Shown: positions 47,097 through 58,427 of the stretch, one piece after another
How the letters are laid out: each line of letters starts with the position of its first letter
Position numbering within the stretch: position 1 is the first letter of the stretch
From: RPQJ01 sp963793675
Lineage (GTDB): Bacteria; Pseudomonadota; Gammaproteobacteria; Steroidobacterales; Steroidobacteraceae
Length of the DNA stretch: 64,000 nucleotides
Reading direction: 5' to 3'
Assembly (NCBI GenBank): GCA_963793675.1
Contig: CAWCBA010000001.1
Coordinates: 124,001-188,000 of the forward strand
Notes under the pieces: generated by a model
Told to the model about the DNA's origin: nothing
The model's database searches: none
Seen by the model: the letters and a program-made list of their open reading frames with translations, nothing else
Made by a program: the position numbers and the translations under genes

Positions 47097-49933
47097 ATGA
47101 TGCTTTTTGGCAACAAGAGGTCGCAATTTGAACGCCGGGGGACGGTTCCCGGCCGCCTGGCAACGCTGCTGGTCGCTGGATGTGGGCTGTTGGGACCGGT
47201 TACGGGCGCAGTGCAGGGCATGTCCGCGCCTGCGGCAATCCCCGGCACGGCCGCCGGCGAACTGATCCCCTACACCAGGTTCACCCTCGGCAATGGCCTG
47301 ACGGTCGTGGTCCACACCGATCGCAAGGCACCCATCGTGGCGGTCAATGTCTGGTACCACGTGGGCTCGAAAAACGAAGTACCGGGCAAGACGGGCTTTG
47401 CCCACCTGTTCGAACACCTCATGTTCCAGGGCTCCGAGCACTACGACGACGAGTACTTCAAGCCGTTCGAGCAGGTTGGCGCAACCAGCATGAACGGCAC
47501 GACCAGCTTCGACCGCACCAACTATTTCCAGAACGTGCCGACGACAGCGCTCGACCTCGCACTCTGGATGGAGTCGGATCGCATGGGCCATCTGCTCGGC
47601 GTCGTGACGCAGCCGCGGCTCGACGAGCAGCGTGGCGTGGTCAAGAACGAGAAGCGCCAGGGTGAGAACCGTCCCTACGGCCGCGTGCCCGAGACCGTGT
47701 ACCGCGCCAGCTTCCCGCCGGGACACCCGTACCGCACGCTGCCGATCGGCTCGATGGCAGACCTCGACGCCGCGACGCTCGACGACGTGCGCGAGTGGTT
47801 CCGCACGTATTACGGCGCAGCCAACGCCGTCCTGGTGCTGGCCGGCGACATCGACGTGCCCACGGCACGCGCCAAAGCCGAGCAGTATTTTGGACACATC
47901 GCCCCGGGCCCTGCCCTTACTCGACCCGGCACCTGGATCGCAGCCCGCAGCGACAGTCGCCGCGAGACGATGTACGACCAGGTCGCGCAGCCACGCTGGC
48001 AGCGCTACTGGAATACGCCGCCCGACAATACCCGCGACTCCGAGTACCTCGGCCTGGTCGGCGAAATCCTTGGTGGTGGCAAGACGTCGCGTCTCTACGA
48101 GCGTCTCGTGTACCGCGAACGGCTGGCCGACAGCGCCGGCTGCAGGCCAGTCGCCGCTCGAAATCGCCGGACTCTTCACGCTGTCCGCCGACGTCAAGCA
48201 GGGCGTTCCCGTCGCGCGCGTCGAGGCGGCGATGATGGAGGAACTGCAGCGCTTCATCGAAAAGGGGCCGACCAATGCCGAGCTCGAGCGGGCCAGGATC
48301 GCAATTCGCGCGGGTTTCGTCCGCGGCCTGGAACGCATCGGCGGCTTCGGCGGCAAGGCGGACGTGCTCGCCTCGTGCGAGGTGTTTGCGGGCGATCCGG
48401 GCTGTTATCGCCAGTCACTGCAGTGGATCGACGCCGCACAGCCCGCCGATCTGCAGCGCGTCGCGCGCCGGTGGCTGTCGCAGGGTGACTACACACTCGA
48501 AGTGCTGCCGCAGCCGCCCTATGCCGCGGCCGCGACGGACGCTCGTCGACCGCAAGCAGGGCCCGCCGGTCACGACCGGGTTTCCCGATACCGTCTTCCC
48601 CGCGCTGCAGCGCATGCAGCTCAGCAACGGCATTCCGGTGATCGTTGCGACGCGACCGGGCGTGCCTGTCGCCCGTGTCTCCGTGATTTTCGACGGCGGC
48701 TTTGTCGGCGATCAGGGACGCAAGCCGGGCACCGCGAGTTTCGCGATGTCGCTGCTCGACGAAGGGGCCGGCAGGCTCGATTCACTCGCGATCGCCGACC
48801 GTGCAGAGCGGCTCGGCGCGCAGCTTGCCAGCGCGGCGGGTCTCGACACGGCATTCGCGGCGGTATCGATGATGACCGACCAGGCGGATCCGTCCCTCGC
48901 GCTGCTGGCCGACGTGGTGCGGCGCCCGATGTTTCCCGCAAATGAAATCGAGCGCGTGCGCAAGGAGTGGATCGCGGGCATCGCGCGTGAAAAAGTGAGC
49001 CCGGACGCGCTTGCGATGCGCGTGCTGCCGCCTCTGCTCTACGGCACAGGCCATCCCTACGCCATTCCGTTTACGGGATCGGGCACGGAGGCGTCCGTGT
49101 CCGCACTGACCCGCGCCGATCTCGTCGCCTACCAGCACGACTTCCTGCGGCCCGACAACGCGACGATCATCGTGACGGGCGCGGTGACTCCGGCGACGAT
49201 CCTGCCGCTGCTGGAGCGGCACTTCGGCGACTGGCAATCGCCGGCGGGTCCAAAACCCGCCCGCACCGCTATCGCCGCCGCGACAGCCACGAGCGGGACG
49301 CGCGTCTACCTGCTCGACCGTCCGGGGGCGCCGCAGACCTCGATTCTCGCCGGGCAGTTGATGCCGTCGAGCCTCGCGCCGGACCGCATCGAACTCAATA
49401 CTGCCAATGACGCGCTCGGCGGCACCTTCACGTCGCGCATCAACATGAACCTGCGCGAAGACAAGCACTGGTCGTACGGCGCACGTTCGAGCCTGCCGGA
49501 AACGCGCGGCCAGCGGCCCTGGCTGCTGTCGGCGCCGGTCCAGACCGACAGGACCGTGGAATCGATCCAGGAGATTCGGCGCGAACTGGCCGATCTCCTC
49601 GCAACGAAACCGATTACCGCGGACGAAGTCGTCAAGATCCGCAGCCGCGACGTGCGCGCGCTGTCCGGACAATACGAGACCAACGCGGCCGTGAGCGGCG
49701 CCATCGGCGACATCGTGAGGTTCGGCTGGCCCGACGATTACGTGCGCACCTTGCGGTCCCGGCTCGAAGCACAAACCGAGGCCGGTGTCCGGCAAGCAGC
49801 GGCGCAGGCGTTCCGACCCGACTCGCTCACGTGGGTCATCGTCGGTGACCTGTCAAAAATCGAAGCGCCCATCCGTCAGCTCGGGCTCGGCAACGTGCAG
49901 GTGCTCGACGCGGACGGTAACGTGCTGCGCTGA
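47097..49933 (+). CDS. two-domain M16 insulinase-family peptidase (two frame breaks)
   Basis: The gene encodes both halves of an M16 clamshell in one chain of about 945 residues. After a signal-like N-terminus (LLVAGCGLLGPVTGAVQG) the first half has the zinc motif HLFEH in TGFAHLFEHLMFQGSEHYDDEY and NEKRQGENRPYG with the third-ligand Glu. The second half (from about LQRMQLSNGIPVIVATRPG) lacks zinc ligands and has NLREDKHWSYGARSSLPETRG. The frame moves +1 near 48140 (GQSPLEIAGLFTLSADVKQG) and +1 near 48540 (TLVDRKQGPPVTTGFPDTVFPALQ). It is probably a periplasmic peptide-degrading enzyme. The pair at 35238-38069 is the split-gene version of the same architecture. Confidence 0.88.
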
Positions 49934-49983
49934 CGGCAGGACTATGATCCACGCCTGAACGTTCGTCGACGGAGAGTCGCAGC

Positions 49984-51112
49984 ATGGCTTCGCAACGCGC
50001 ACTCCTGGCCCGCATCGCGCTCGCGGTGCGGCCCCTCGCCTTGATCAGCCTGCTCGCGGTGCCTGGCGTATGCGTCGCCGTGCCATCGCTGGACGAAGCC
50101 GCGGCGGCGAGGTTTGCCAACCTCGCGCTGCATTGCGCGCACCTGGAGTACCCCAACAAGATTTCGCACACGCTCGGCAGCGATGCCGACGTGCGCCCGC
50201 CGCGTGAGCTGGCGCCTGCCTTTTTCGGCTGCTACGACTGGCACTCGTCCGTGCACGGGCATTGGCTGCTGGCGCGGCTTGCCAGCCGATTTCCGCAGGC
50301 GCCGTTCGCGGCCGACGCACGCGCGGCACTGGCACAGAGCCTGACCCCCGCCCACATTGACGGCGAGGTCGCCTACTTCCAGACGCCGGGGCGCGCGTCG
50401 TATGAGCGCCCTTACGGGCTCGCGTGGCTGCTGCAGCTGGCCGCCGAACTGCGCACGTGGAACGACCCGCAAGCGAAGGAATGGTCACAGGCGCTCGCAC
50501 CGCTCGAGGCGGAAGCTGCGCAACGCCTGCGCAGCTGGCTGCCCAAGCTGCGCTATCCGATCCGCGTCGGCGAACACAGCCAGACCGCATTCGCCTTCGG
50601 GCTCGTGCACGACTGGGCCCGCGTCACGCACGACACCGAGATGCAGTCGCTGATCGAATCGAAGGCACGGGCGTTTTATGCCGGCGACACGAACTGCCCG
50701 CTGGCCTACGAGCCCTCGGGCGAAGACTTCCTGTCGCCCTGCCTCGCCGAGGCCGACCTCATGCGGCGCATCCTGCCGCCGCGCGAATACGGCCAGTGGC
50801 TGCGACGCTTCCTGCCGGTCATACCGACGAGCGCGAACGAAGGCGTGGCTCGCACCCGGCGAGGTCACCGACCGCAGCGACCCGAAGCTCGCGCACCTCG
50901 ACGGACTCAACCTGAGCCGCAGCTGGATGCTGCTCGGGATCGCATCGGGTCTGCCGCAGGGTGACCGGCGCATCGGCGCGCTGAACACGGCCGCCGAGGC
51001 ACACGCCGCGGCAGCACTGCCCGCCGTGACCGGCGAGCACTACGAAGGCGGACACTGGCTCGGCACGTTCGCCGTTTACCTGACAACGCGCGCCGGACTG
51101 CGGGCGCCCTGA
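49984..51112 (+). CDS. DUF2891 family secreted protein (one frame break)
   Basis: A signal peptide (LALISLLAVPGVCVA) precedes the DUF2891 domain: HPRELAPAFFGCYDWHSSVHGHWLLARLASRFP-like sequence, VAYFQTPGRASYERPYGLAWLLQLAAEL and GEDFLSPCLAEADLMRRILPP. The frame breaks +1 near 50848 and continues AWLAPGEVTDRSDPKLAHLDGLNLSRSWMLLGIASGLP, ending HYEGGHWLGTFAVYLTT. The joined length is about 375 residues. The helical repeats resemble an alpha/alpha toroid, as in carbohydrate-active enzymes, but no activity is known to me. Confidence 0.8.
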
Positions 51113-51135
51113 TCACTTGGCGATGGCGGTGACTG

Positions 51136-52110
51136 ATGGAACGGACGGAACGCTTCTACAAGATCCAGAACCTGCTGCGCAGCCGCCACTTCGTCAGCAC
51201 GCAGGACTTCATGGCGGAACTCGGCATCTCGCGCGCGACCTTCAAGCGTGACCTCGAATACCTGCGCGACCGGATGCACGCGCCGATCGTGTACGACCGC
51301 GACCAGGAAGCCTACGGCTTCGATCCCGCCGTCGCGGACAGCAAGCTCTGGCAATTGCCGGGTCTCTGGTTCTCGGCGGACGAACTGCAGGCGCTGCTGA
51401 CGATGGACCGTCTGCTCGGCGACCTGCAGCCGGGCGTGTTGAGCGAACTGATCGCACCGTTGCGCAAGCGGCTGAAGAGCCTGCTCGAATCGGGCGCACA
51501 TTCGGCGGAGGACATCGCGCGGCGCATCAAGATCCTGTCGATGGGATCGCGACGCGTGGCACCCGCCCACTTCCGCACGGTCGCCACGGCGGTGCTCACG
51601 CGCAAGCGTCTCAAGTTGCGTCACCAGCGCCGCCAGGACGGCGAAGTGATCGACCGCGAGGTGTCACCGCAGCGGCTGGTGCACTATCGCGACAACTGGT
51701 ACCTCGATGCCTGGTGCCACAAGCGGCAGGCGCTGCGGACGTTCGGGCTCGACGCCATCGAGACGGCGGTGGTGGTGCCGGACAAGGACGTGAAGGAGAT
51801 CGGCGAAGACGCGCTCGAACGTCATTACGCGAGCGGCTACGGCATCTTCGCCGGAACGGCAACGCAGGACGCCGTGCTGCAGTTCGGCGCCAGCAGCGCG
51901 CGCTGGGTGTCGCGCGAGACCTGGCACCCGGAGCAGATCGGCACGCCGCAACTCGACGGCACGTACCTGCTGCAGTTTCCGTATTCGCAGGAGCCCGAAC
52001 TGGTGATGGACATCCTGAAGTACGGTGCGGACGTGCAGGTGCTCGCGCCGGAATCACTGCGCAAGGCGGTCGCGGCAAAGCTCCGCGCCGCCGCCCGGCT
52101 CTACGACTGA
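51136..52110 (+). CDS. WYL-domain transcriptional regulator (YafY/DeoR-like)
   Basis: The 324-residue protein has an N-terminal winged helix-turn-helix (RFYKIQNLLRSRHFVSTQDFMAELGISRATFKRDLEYLRDRM, about 5-47) and a WYL ligand-sensing domain (LVHYRDNWYLDAWCHKRQALRTFGLDAIE, about 181-209), followed by a WCX-type C-terminal extension (WHPEQIGTPQLDGTYLLQFPYSQEPELVMDIL). WYL domains often bind nucleotides or single-stranded DNA ends. It lies 23 bases after the DUF2891 gene. Its targets are unknown. Confidence 0.9.
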   Translation: MERTERFYKIQNLLRSRHFVSTQDFMAELGISRATFKRDLEYLRDRMHAPIVYDRDQEAYGFDPAVADSKLWQLPGLWFSADELQALLTMDRLLGDLQPGVLSELIAPLRKRLKSLLESGAHSAEDIARRIKILSMGSRRVAPAHFRTVATAVLTRKRLKLRHQRRQDGEVIDREVSPQRLVHYRDNWYLDAWCHKRQALRTFGLDAIETAVVVPDKDVKEIGEDALERHYASGYGIFAGTATQDAVLQFGASSARWVSRETWHPEQIGTPQLDGTYLLQFPYSQEPELVMDILKYGADVQVLAPESLRKAVAAKLRAAARLYD

Positions 52111-52116
52111 ATGAAA

Positions 52117-52140
52117 ACGGCCGGGCTCGCGCCCGGCCGT
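52117..52140. terminator. bidirectional hairpin between WYL regulator and PhoX-like gene
   Basis: A perfect 10-bp stem (ACGGCCGGGC / GCCCGGCCGT) with a TCGC loop lies between convergent stops. On the minus strand it is followed by TTTTCATT, so it should terminate the PhoX-like gene. On the plus strand there is no T-tract. Confidence 0.7.
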
Positions 52141-52172
52141 GTCATCCCGTGCCGTCGCGGCAGGGACTGCCG

Positions 52173-53667
52173 CTACTTCTTGCCCGACTTGGCGATGTTG
52201 CGCGGCGGAATCTTGATCGCGAGCAACTGGCCGTCCTCGTACAAGTCAGCGCCGAGCGACCGGTGCGACTGCACGTCGATCAGGAACCAGCTCTCGCCGA
52301 GGATGCGCTCGAGCGGAATGCACGCCGGAGGACTCCTCGTCCTGGGTCAGAAAGCCCGGGCGCGCCCGGCGTAGAACCGGGCCGGGTCGTGTCTGGCGAC
52401 TGAGCAAGGTCGTTCCGCTGGCCGAATCGATCTGCCACACGCCGCCGATGTAGGGCTGGTTGCCGACGTCTTCCTGCGCGATGACCTGGCCTTTGCCGCT
52501 GACCGTCAGGTTATCGAGCATGCGCGGGCCGGCCTGGTCGGCATTCGCGGCGTTGATGTCGTAGACCGGGCTCTGCGTGACGATCACGCACCGTGCCGCC
52601 CTGCAGGACGTCGTCGGGGGCGTCGAACTCGAGCTTCCAGACCCGCGAGATGCCGGTAAACGAAGCCGTCGTCGCGAAGTACAACGAGGAGGGATCGGAC
52701 GGGTCCCACGAGGCGTCCTCGGGACGATTCATGTTGGCAACCTGCTTCGAGCCGCTCAGCGTCTCGAGCTCGGCACCGTTCAGCGGCGAAACGTCGCCGA
52801 GTTCGACGAGCGAAAAGCGCGTGCCGTCGGCAACGACCGTGCTGTTCGTCTCCGCGAACGCACCAGCACCGATCTTGACGCCGTAGAGCTTGCCGTTGGT
52901 CAGGCCCGCGGCCTCGACCGGGTTGGCGGTGTCGGCCTTGTCACCGACGTAAACGTAGACCTGCCCGCCCGTGCCATCGTCGGTACCGACCACGACGGTC
53001 TTCGCGCCGGTGCCGGGCTTCGCGACCGAGTTCTCCCAGCTGAAGCGACCGAGCCACGGCAGGTCGTAGGTCTGGCCAGCGAAGTCGCCGGTGACCACGT
53101 GGGCGAAGGCGCGGCCTTCGCTGCCATTCTCTTCGCCGTTCATGAAGATGCGTTCCTGCGTGCCGCGACCGGTTTCACGGTCGAAGAACGCGGAGACGTC
53201 CGGCAGGTCGGCCGAACAGAAGCGGGCGAAGTTCAGCGTGCTTCCCGACAACGGCGCCCACTGCGCTCCCGACCAGCCGTACGCATGCTGGATGAGGTCA
53301 TCACCGCGCACGACGTCGAACGACCCCTTGTTGATGATCCACCGGGAAATGAACGCCCCGGTTCCGCCGTGAGCGCGCACGATACTGGAGGCGGCGGGAA
53401 TCTCGTGGTTCATCAGCACGGTGAATGTGCCGTCATGATTGTCGAACGCGCCGAGTCCGTCAGGGATGCCCGCCATGCGATACGGCGTTCCGTCCGGGCG
53501 GTTGTTGACCGAATCGCCTGCGGTCAGGATCGAGATCGTCTGGACACCGGGCGCAGCGGGCACCAGGTACGGGGTCTGCGAACTGCTCGGGGCGGTGTGG
53601 GTCTGTGCGTGCGCCGAAGCGGTGGCGAGCGTGGCGCAATGGCGAAGGCGAGCGAGATGCGATTCAT
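52173..53667 (-). CDS. PhoX/DUF839-type secreted phosphatase-like protein (several frame breaks)
   Basis: The start MNRISLAFAIA is followed, after a shift near 53630, by ATLATASAHAQ, completing a signal peptide. The body (RMAGIPDGLGAFDNHDGTFTVLMNHEIP, GGTGAFISRWIINKGSFDVVRG, RIFMNGEENGSEGRAFAHVVTGD, NRPEDASWDPSDPSSLYFATTASF) is a DUF839 propeller related to PhoX alkaline phosphatases. More shifts occur near 52585 (IVTQSPVYDINAANADQAGPR), around 52400-52360 (HDPARFYAGR) and near 52320 (IPLERILGESWFLIDVQSHRSLGADLYEDGQLLAIKIPP). Joined, it is about 497 residues. Members bind calcium/iron and hydrolyse phosphate esters or act as surface proteins; activity here is unproven. Confidence 0.78.
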
Positions 53668-53830
53668 GAGCGCGGGCTCCTGCGTCTGTTGTGGGACATA
53701 CCGTGGAATGTCCGCAGACTGAGCCGCGCGCGTTTCGTCGCCGTGACCGGTGCGTGACGATCTGATGTCGCCCGCCGATATCGGCCAGGTCGCAGGACCT
53801 GGAGCGAGCCCGGTCCTGCGCGCGCTGTTC

Positions 53831-54496
53831 TTACTCGAGCGTGAAACGCTTCGGCTGCACGCCTTCGACCGGCGGCAGGTTCACGCCCGGCGCGACGTAG
53901 AGGTCGACCTCGCGTTCGAAATGCAGCGGACCTTCGACCGTCACGCCCTGCTCGATCGTGATGCGCGGATTGCGGGAATCCTTGCCCTTCCACCACGACG
54001 ACTTGTGCTCGTGCACGTGGATGCCGCCCGTCAGGTGCGAGCCCGTGGCGAGTCGAATGTCGCCGTTGACGGTCTCGATGCCGCCGTCCACCTGCGCCCC
54101 TTCGACCAGCATCGAGCCGTTGACGTTCTCGAGACCGCCGGCGACCCTGGCGTCCCTGCGCAGGGTCAGGCTGCCGTTGACGGCCTCGATGCCTTTCTGC
54201 ACCTCGGCCCCGGCGCCCACGGTGATCGAGCCGTTGACGGTCTCGGCGGACCCGACCACGGCCTTGTCCTCGATCTTCAGCGAGCCGTTGACCGTCTCGA
54301 CGTCCCCGGCGCGGGCGCCGGCGCCGATCGTCACGGAGCCGTTCACCGTATCGACGTCACCGACCTGCTGGCCCGGCTCGACTTTCACGCTGCCGTTGAC
54401 CTTGCTGATGTCGTCGGCCGCGTGGGCAGCGTCACCGAGCACGACAGCCGAGAGGGCGAAAAGGACTGTCAGCACGCAGCGAGTCGCGAAATTCAT
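53831..54496 (-). CDS. secreted VNGS-repeat protein (bactofilin/beta-solenoid-like)
   Basis: The 221-residue protein has a signal peptide (TVLFALSAVVLGDAAHA). Seven tandem repeats of 18-19 residues follow, each with VNGS (residues 33, 51, 69, 87, 106, 124) or VNGD (143), separated by V-x-x-G-A-x-V-x-G patterns. Such regular short repeats usually fold as a right-handed beta-solenoid, like bactofilins or polymer-forming DUF4097-type domains. The C-terminal part (residues 160-221) contains HVHEHKSSWWKGKD, then ITIEQGVTVEGPLHF and a final FTLE. No catalytic motif is visible. It stands alone between convergent/divergent neighbours. A structural or adhesive envelope role is inferred from the fold only. 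Confidence 0.75.
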   Translation of the reverse strand: MNFATRCVLTVLFALSAVVLGDAAHAADDISKVNGSVKVEPGQQVGDVDTVNGSVTIGAGARAGDVETVNGSLKIEDKAVVGSAETVNGSITVGAGAEVQKGIEAVNGSLTLRRDARVAGGLENVNGSMLVEGAQVDGGIETVNGDIRLATGSHLTGGIHVHEHKSSWWKGKDSRNPRITIEQGVTVEGPLHFEREVDLYVAPGVNLPPVEGVQPKRFTLE

Positions 54497-54644
54497 GGCA
54501 TGGCCTCCGGCCAGTGACGTTTCCAGTTGTCAGTTCGATGCGTCGCAGCCGCCAAAGGTTGCAACGGGCCCGGCCGGCGCTGCAACCGGGCGTTCGATGC
54601 GCTAGGCTCCCCCGTCATCCCGCCGACCGATCGGAGCATCGACC

Positions 54645-55754
<1,110 letters not shown>

Positions 55755-55766
55755 ACGAGCCACCGC

Positions 55767-56604
55767 GTGAAGCTGCTTTCAGAGCACGCCTGCTTCGGCG
55801 GCACCCAGCGCTTCCTCGCGCACGACTCGCGCGAGTGCGGTGCGGAGATGCGCTTCTCGGTGTACGAGCCGCCGCAGGCGAAGCGCGGCCGCGTGCCAGT
55901 GCTCTATTACCTCGCCGGCCTCACCTGCACCGAAGAGACGATCATGATCAAGGCCGGGGCGCAGCGCCTCGCCGCCGAGCACGGCCTGATGCTGGTGGCG
56001 CCGGACACGAGCCCGCGCGTGCGCCTGCCGGGTGACGATGCCGGCTGGGATTTCGGACTGGCCGCGGGCTTCTACGTCGATGCAACGCAGGCGCCGTGGT
56101 CGGCGCACTACCGCATGTACAGCTATGTCACCCGCGAACTGCCCCGGATCATCGGGGCCGAATTCGCGGCGAACCCGTCGCGGCAGGGCATCTTCGGTCA
56201 CTCGATGGGCGGTCACGGCGCGCTGGTCTGCGCGCTGCGCAATCCCGATCAATACCGGTCGGTGTCCGCCTTCGCGCCGATTGCCGCGCCGGTGCAATGT
56301 CCGTGGGGCAGGAAGGCCTTCAGCGGATACCTGGGCACGCATCGAGCAGGACTGGCTGGCGTACGACGCCAGTGCACTTGTCGCCGGGCGTCCGTTCCAC
56401 AGTACGATCCTGATCGACCAGGGCTCGGCCGATCCTTTCCTGACCGAGCAGCTGAAACCGGACGTCTTCGTCGCGGCTTGCCACCGTTCGGGCCAGGCCT
56501 GCGACCTGCGCATGCAGGCGGGCTACGACCACGGCTATTACTTCATCCAGACGTTCATGCCGGACCACATCGCCTTCCATGCAGCCTCGTTGTGTCATGC
56601 CTGA
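55767..56604 (+). CDS. fghA: S-formylglutathione hydrolase (one frame break)
   Basis: This serine esterase hydrolyses S-formylglutathione to formate and glutathione, the step after FrmA. Family features are YYLAGLTCTEETIMIKAGAQR, APDTSPRV, GWDFGLAAGFYVDATQAPW and the nucleophile GHSMGGHGALV (S146). The frame breaks +1 near 56338 and continues RIEQDWLAYDASALVAG, with the acid in LIDQGSADPFL and the base histidine in YDHGYYFIQTF. The joined product is about 279 residues, exactly the usual length. It starts with GTG 12 bases after frmA. Confidence 0.93.
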
Positions 56605-56681
56605 GCGGGAACACGCTCGGTCGCGCCTCCACGACCAGCGGAATCGACCATGTGAGCAGATCGATGAAAGGCTGAGACCGG

Positions 56682-57599
56682 TCAGCCCGCTGCGGGCGCT
56701 TGAGCCACAACCGTTCCCTCGCGCACCGTGAGCTCACGGAACAGAGCCGATAACCGCGTCGTCACCGGTCCCGGCTGGCCGTCGCCGACCCGCCGGCCGT
56801 CGACGCTCGTGACGGCGGCCAGTTCACCCATCGTGCCGGTGCAGAACATCTCGTCAGCGCAATACGCCTGGGTGAGCGTCAGGTCGACTTCCTCGTGCGG
56901 GATGACATGGGTGCGGCAGAGTTCGAGCACGGTCGAGCGTGTGATGCCCTCCGGGCAGGCCACCAGCCGCGGTGTGCGCAGCAGGCCGCGCTCGACGATG
57001 AACACGTGCGTGGCGTTCGTCTCGGCGATGAATCCGCGCTGATCGAGCATCAGTGCGTCGTCGGCACCGGCCACGTTGGCCTCGATCTTGGCGAGGATCG
57101 ACTGGATCAGGTTGTTGTGGTGGATCTTTGGATCCAGGCAGTCGGGCGGGAAGCGCCGCACGCTGCTGGTCACCAGGCTGAGGCCGCCCTGCGAATACAC
57201 AGGCGGCTTGTGCTCGGCCAGCACGATGAGGGTCGGTCCCTGTGTATTGAGTCGAGGATCCATCCCCGAGGTGAGCTTCACGCCACGCGTGAGCGTCAGA
57301 CGGATGTGCACGCCGTCGAACATCGCGTTGGCCTCGAGCGTGCGGCGAATCTCGCCGGTGATCGCCTCGCGCGTCGGGATCTGCACGAAAGCCAGCGCCT
57401 TGGCCGAATTCACCAGGCGATCGAGGTGCTGCTCGAGCCGGAAGATGCGCCCCCGGTATAGCCGCAGACCTTCCCAGACCGCGTCGCCGCCCTGCACGGA
57501 CGAATCGAACGGGCTGATGCGCGCGTGGTCACGATGCACCAGTTCGCCGCTGACATTGACGATCAGGTTGCGATTGCGTTCATCGAATTTCTGCAGCAA
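56682..57599 (-). CDS. branched-chain/class IV aminotransferase
   Basis: The 305-residue PLP enzyme belongs to fold-type IV (IlvE/D-amino acid aminotransferase/aminodeoxychorismate lyase). Features are SVQGGDAVWEGLRLYRGRIFRLEQHLDRL, the lysine region DPKIHHNNLIQSILAKIEA (about 157-175), GFIAETNATHVFIV and the PLP-phosphate region MFCTGTMGELAAVTSVDGR. The start is TTG at 57599 with a good GAGGTGATCCC site that overlaps the stop of the upstream gene, indicating translational coupling with the sulfotransferase-like gene. A branched-chain amino acid role is likely but the keto-acid substrate is not certain. Confidence 0.88.
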   Translation of the reverse strand: MLQKFDERNRNLIVNVSGELVHRDHARISPFDSSVQGGDAVWEGLRLYRGRIFRLEQHLDRLVNSAKALAFVQIPTREAITGEIRRTLEANAMFDGVHIRLTLTRGVKLTSGMDPRLNTQGPTLIVLAEHKPPVYSQGGLSLVTSSVRRFPPDCLDPKIHHNNLIQSILAKIEANVAGADDALMLDQRGFIAETNATHVFIVERGLLRTPRLVACPEGITRSTVLELCRTHVIPHEEVDLTLTQAYCADEMFCTGTMGELAAVTSVDGRRVGDGQPGPVTTRLSALFRELTVREGTVVAQAPAAG

Positions 57600-57608
57600 G
57601 GGATCACC

Positions 57609-58385
57609 TCAGGCGCGCAGACGGTGCGCGCGCAGCCTTTCGTACAGGGGGCGGCACCGCGCCGCGATCTCCGCGACGGCGGGGGGAAGCGACTTCACCG
57701 CAACGGTCACCGGTGGCCTCGGTGGCGGCGTCTCGAAACCAGTCGATTGCTCGACCCGGTCGTACCAATGCCTGGCCCAGATTCCATCCGATTCACGCCG
57801 CCCGGCAGGCCACCACAGCATGCGATCCGTGAACGGCACGCCGAGCACCGCACACAGCGCGCGCAGCATCGGCTCGGGTCGCTCGAGCAGGTCGGCGGAA
57901 TCGAGCACGGCGGGAACCTTGCCCGTGCGCTGCATCACGTGCTCGAAGATCTCGACCTGCTGCGGCAGGCCCGTGGCCAGCAGATCGAAGCTCGTGAGCT
58001 TGTCGCCGAGCGACGCCAGCATCGCTGCCGGATCGCGGATCAGGAAGGCATGCGTCACCGAGTCGAGCCACTCGCGCCCCATGTGCGGCAGCAGGTGGTG
58101 CGACATCTGCTTCTGGTAGACGACGCGAATGTTCGCAGGCACCGGTGCGAGGAGCGAGCTGGCTACGCGGCGCCAGTCGCATTCCTGGTGCGCAATGATC
58201 TCGTCGCGGCCCGGATGGTCGAGGCCCGTGACTTTGAGGTAGTGCGCGTAGAACGGCTCGTCGATGACGATCGTGTCGCCGCGGTTTTCCCACGAGCGCA
58301 TGAACGCCGTCGAAATGTTGCGCGGCCCCGACCACATCGCCAGTCGCAGCACTCCGTCGCCCGCTGCGGATACCGTCCGTTCCAT
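57609..58385 (-). CDS. sulfotransferase-like P-loop protein
   Basis: The 258-residue protein begins RLAMWSGPRNISTAFMRSWENRGDTIVIDEPFYAHYL, which matches the phosphosulfate-binding loop and following strand of a sulfotransferase-like family. A second motif VYQKQMSHHLLPHMGREWLDSVTHAFLIRDPAAMLASL corresponds to the 3'-phosphate-binding region (RDPxxxxxS). Related domains are found encoded with, or fused to, class IV aminotransferases in bacteria and plants. The stop overlaps the ribosome-binding site of the aminotransferase. Whether it transfers sulfate or has another role is unknown. Confidence 0.78.
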   Translation of the reverse strand: MERTVSAAGDGVLRLAMWSGPRNISTAFMRSWENRGDTIVIDEPFYAHYLKVTGLDHPGRDEIIAHQECDWRRVASSLLAPVPANIRVVYQKQMSHHLLPHMGREWLDSVTHAFLIRDPAAMLASLGDKLTSFDLLATGLPQQVEIFEHVMQRTGKVPAVLDSADLLERPEPMLRALCAVLGVPFTDRMLWWPAGRRESDGIWARHWYDRVEQSTGFETPPPRPPVTVAVKSLPPAVAEIAARCRPLYERLRAHRLRA

Positions 58386-58427
58386 GTCACCCGGCCTGAC
58401 GCGCGGCCACCGCCGCGCGCCGGCATC

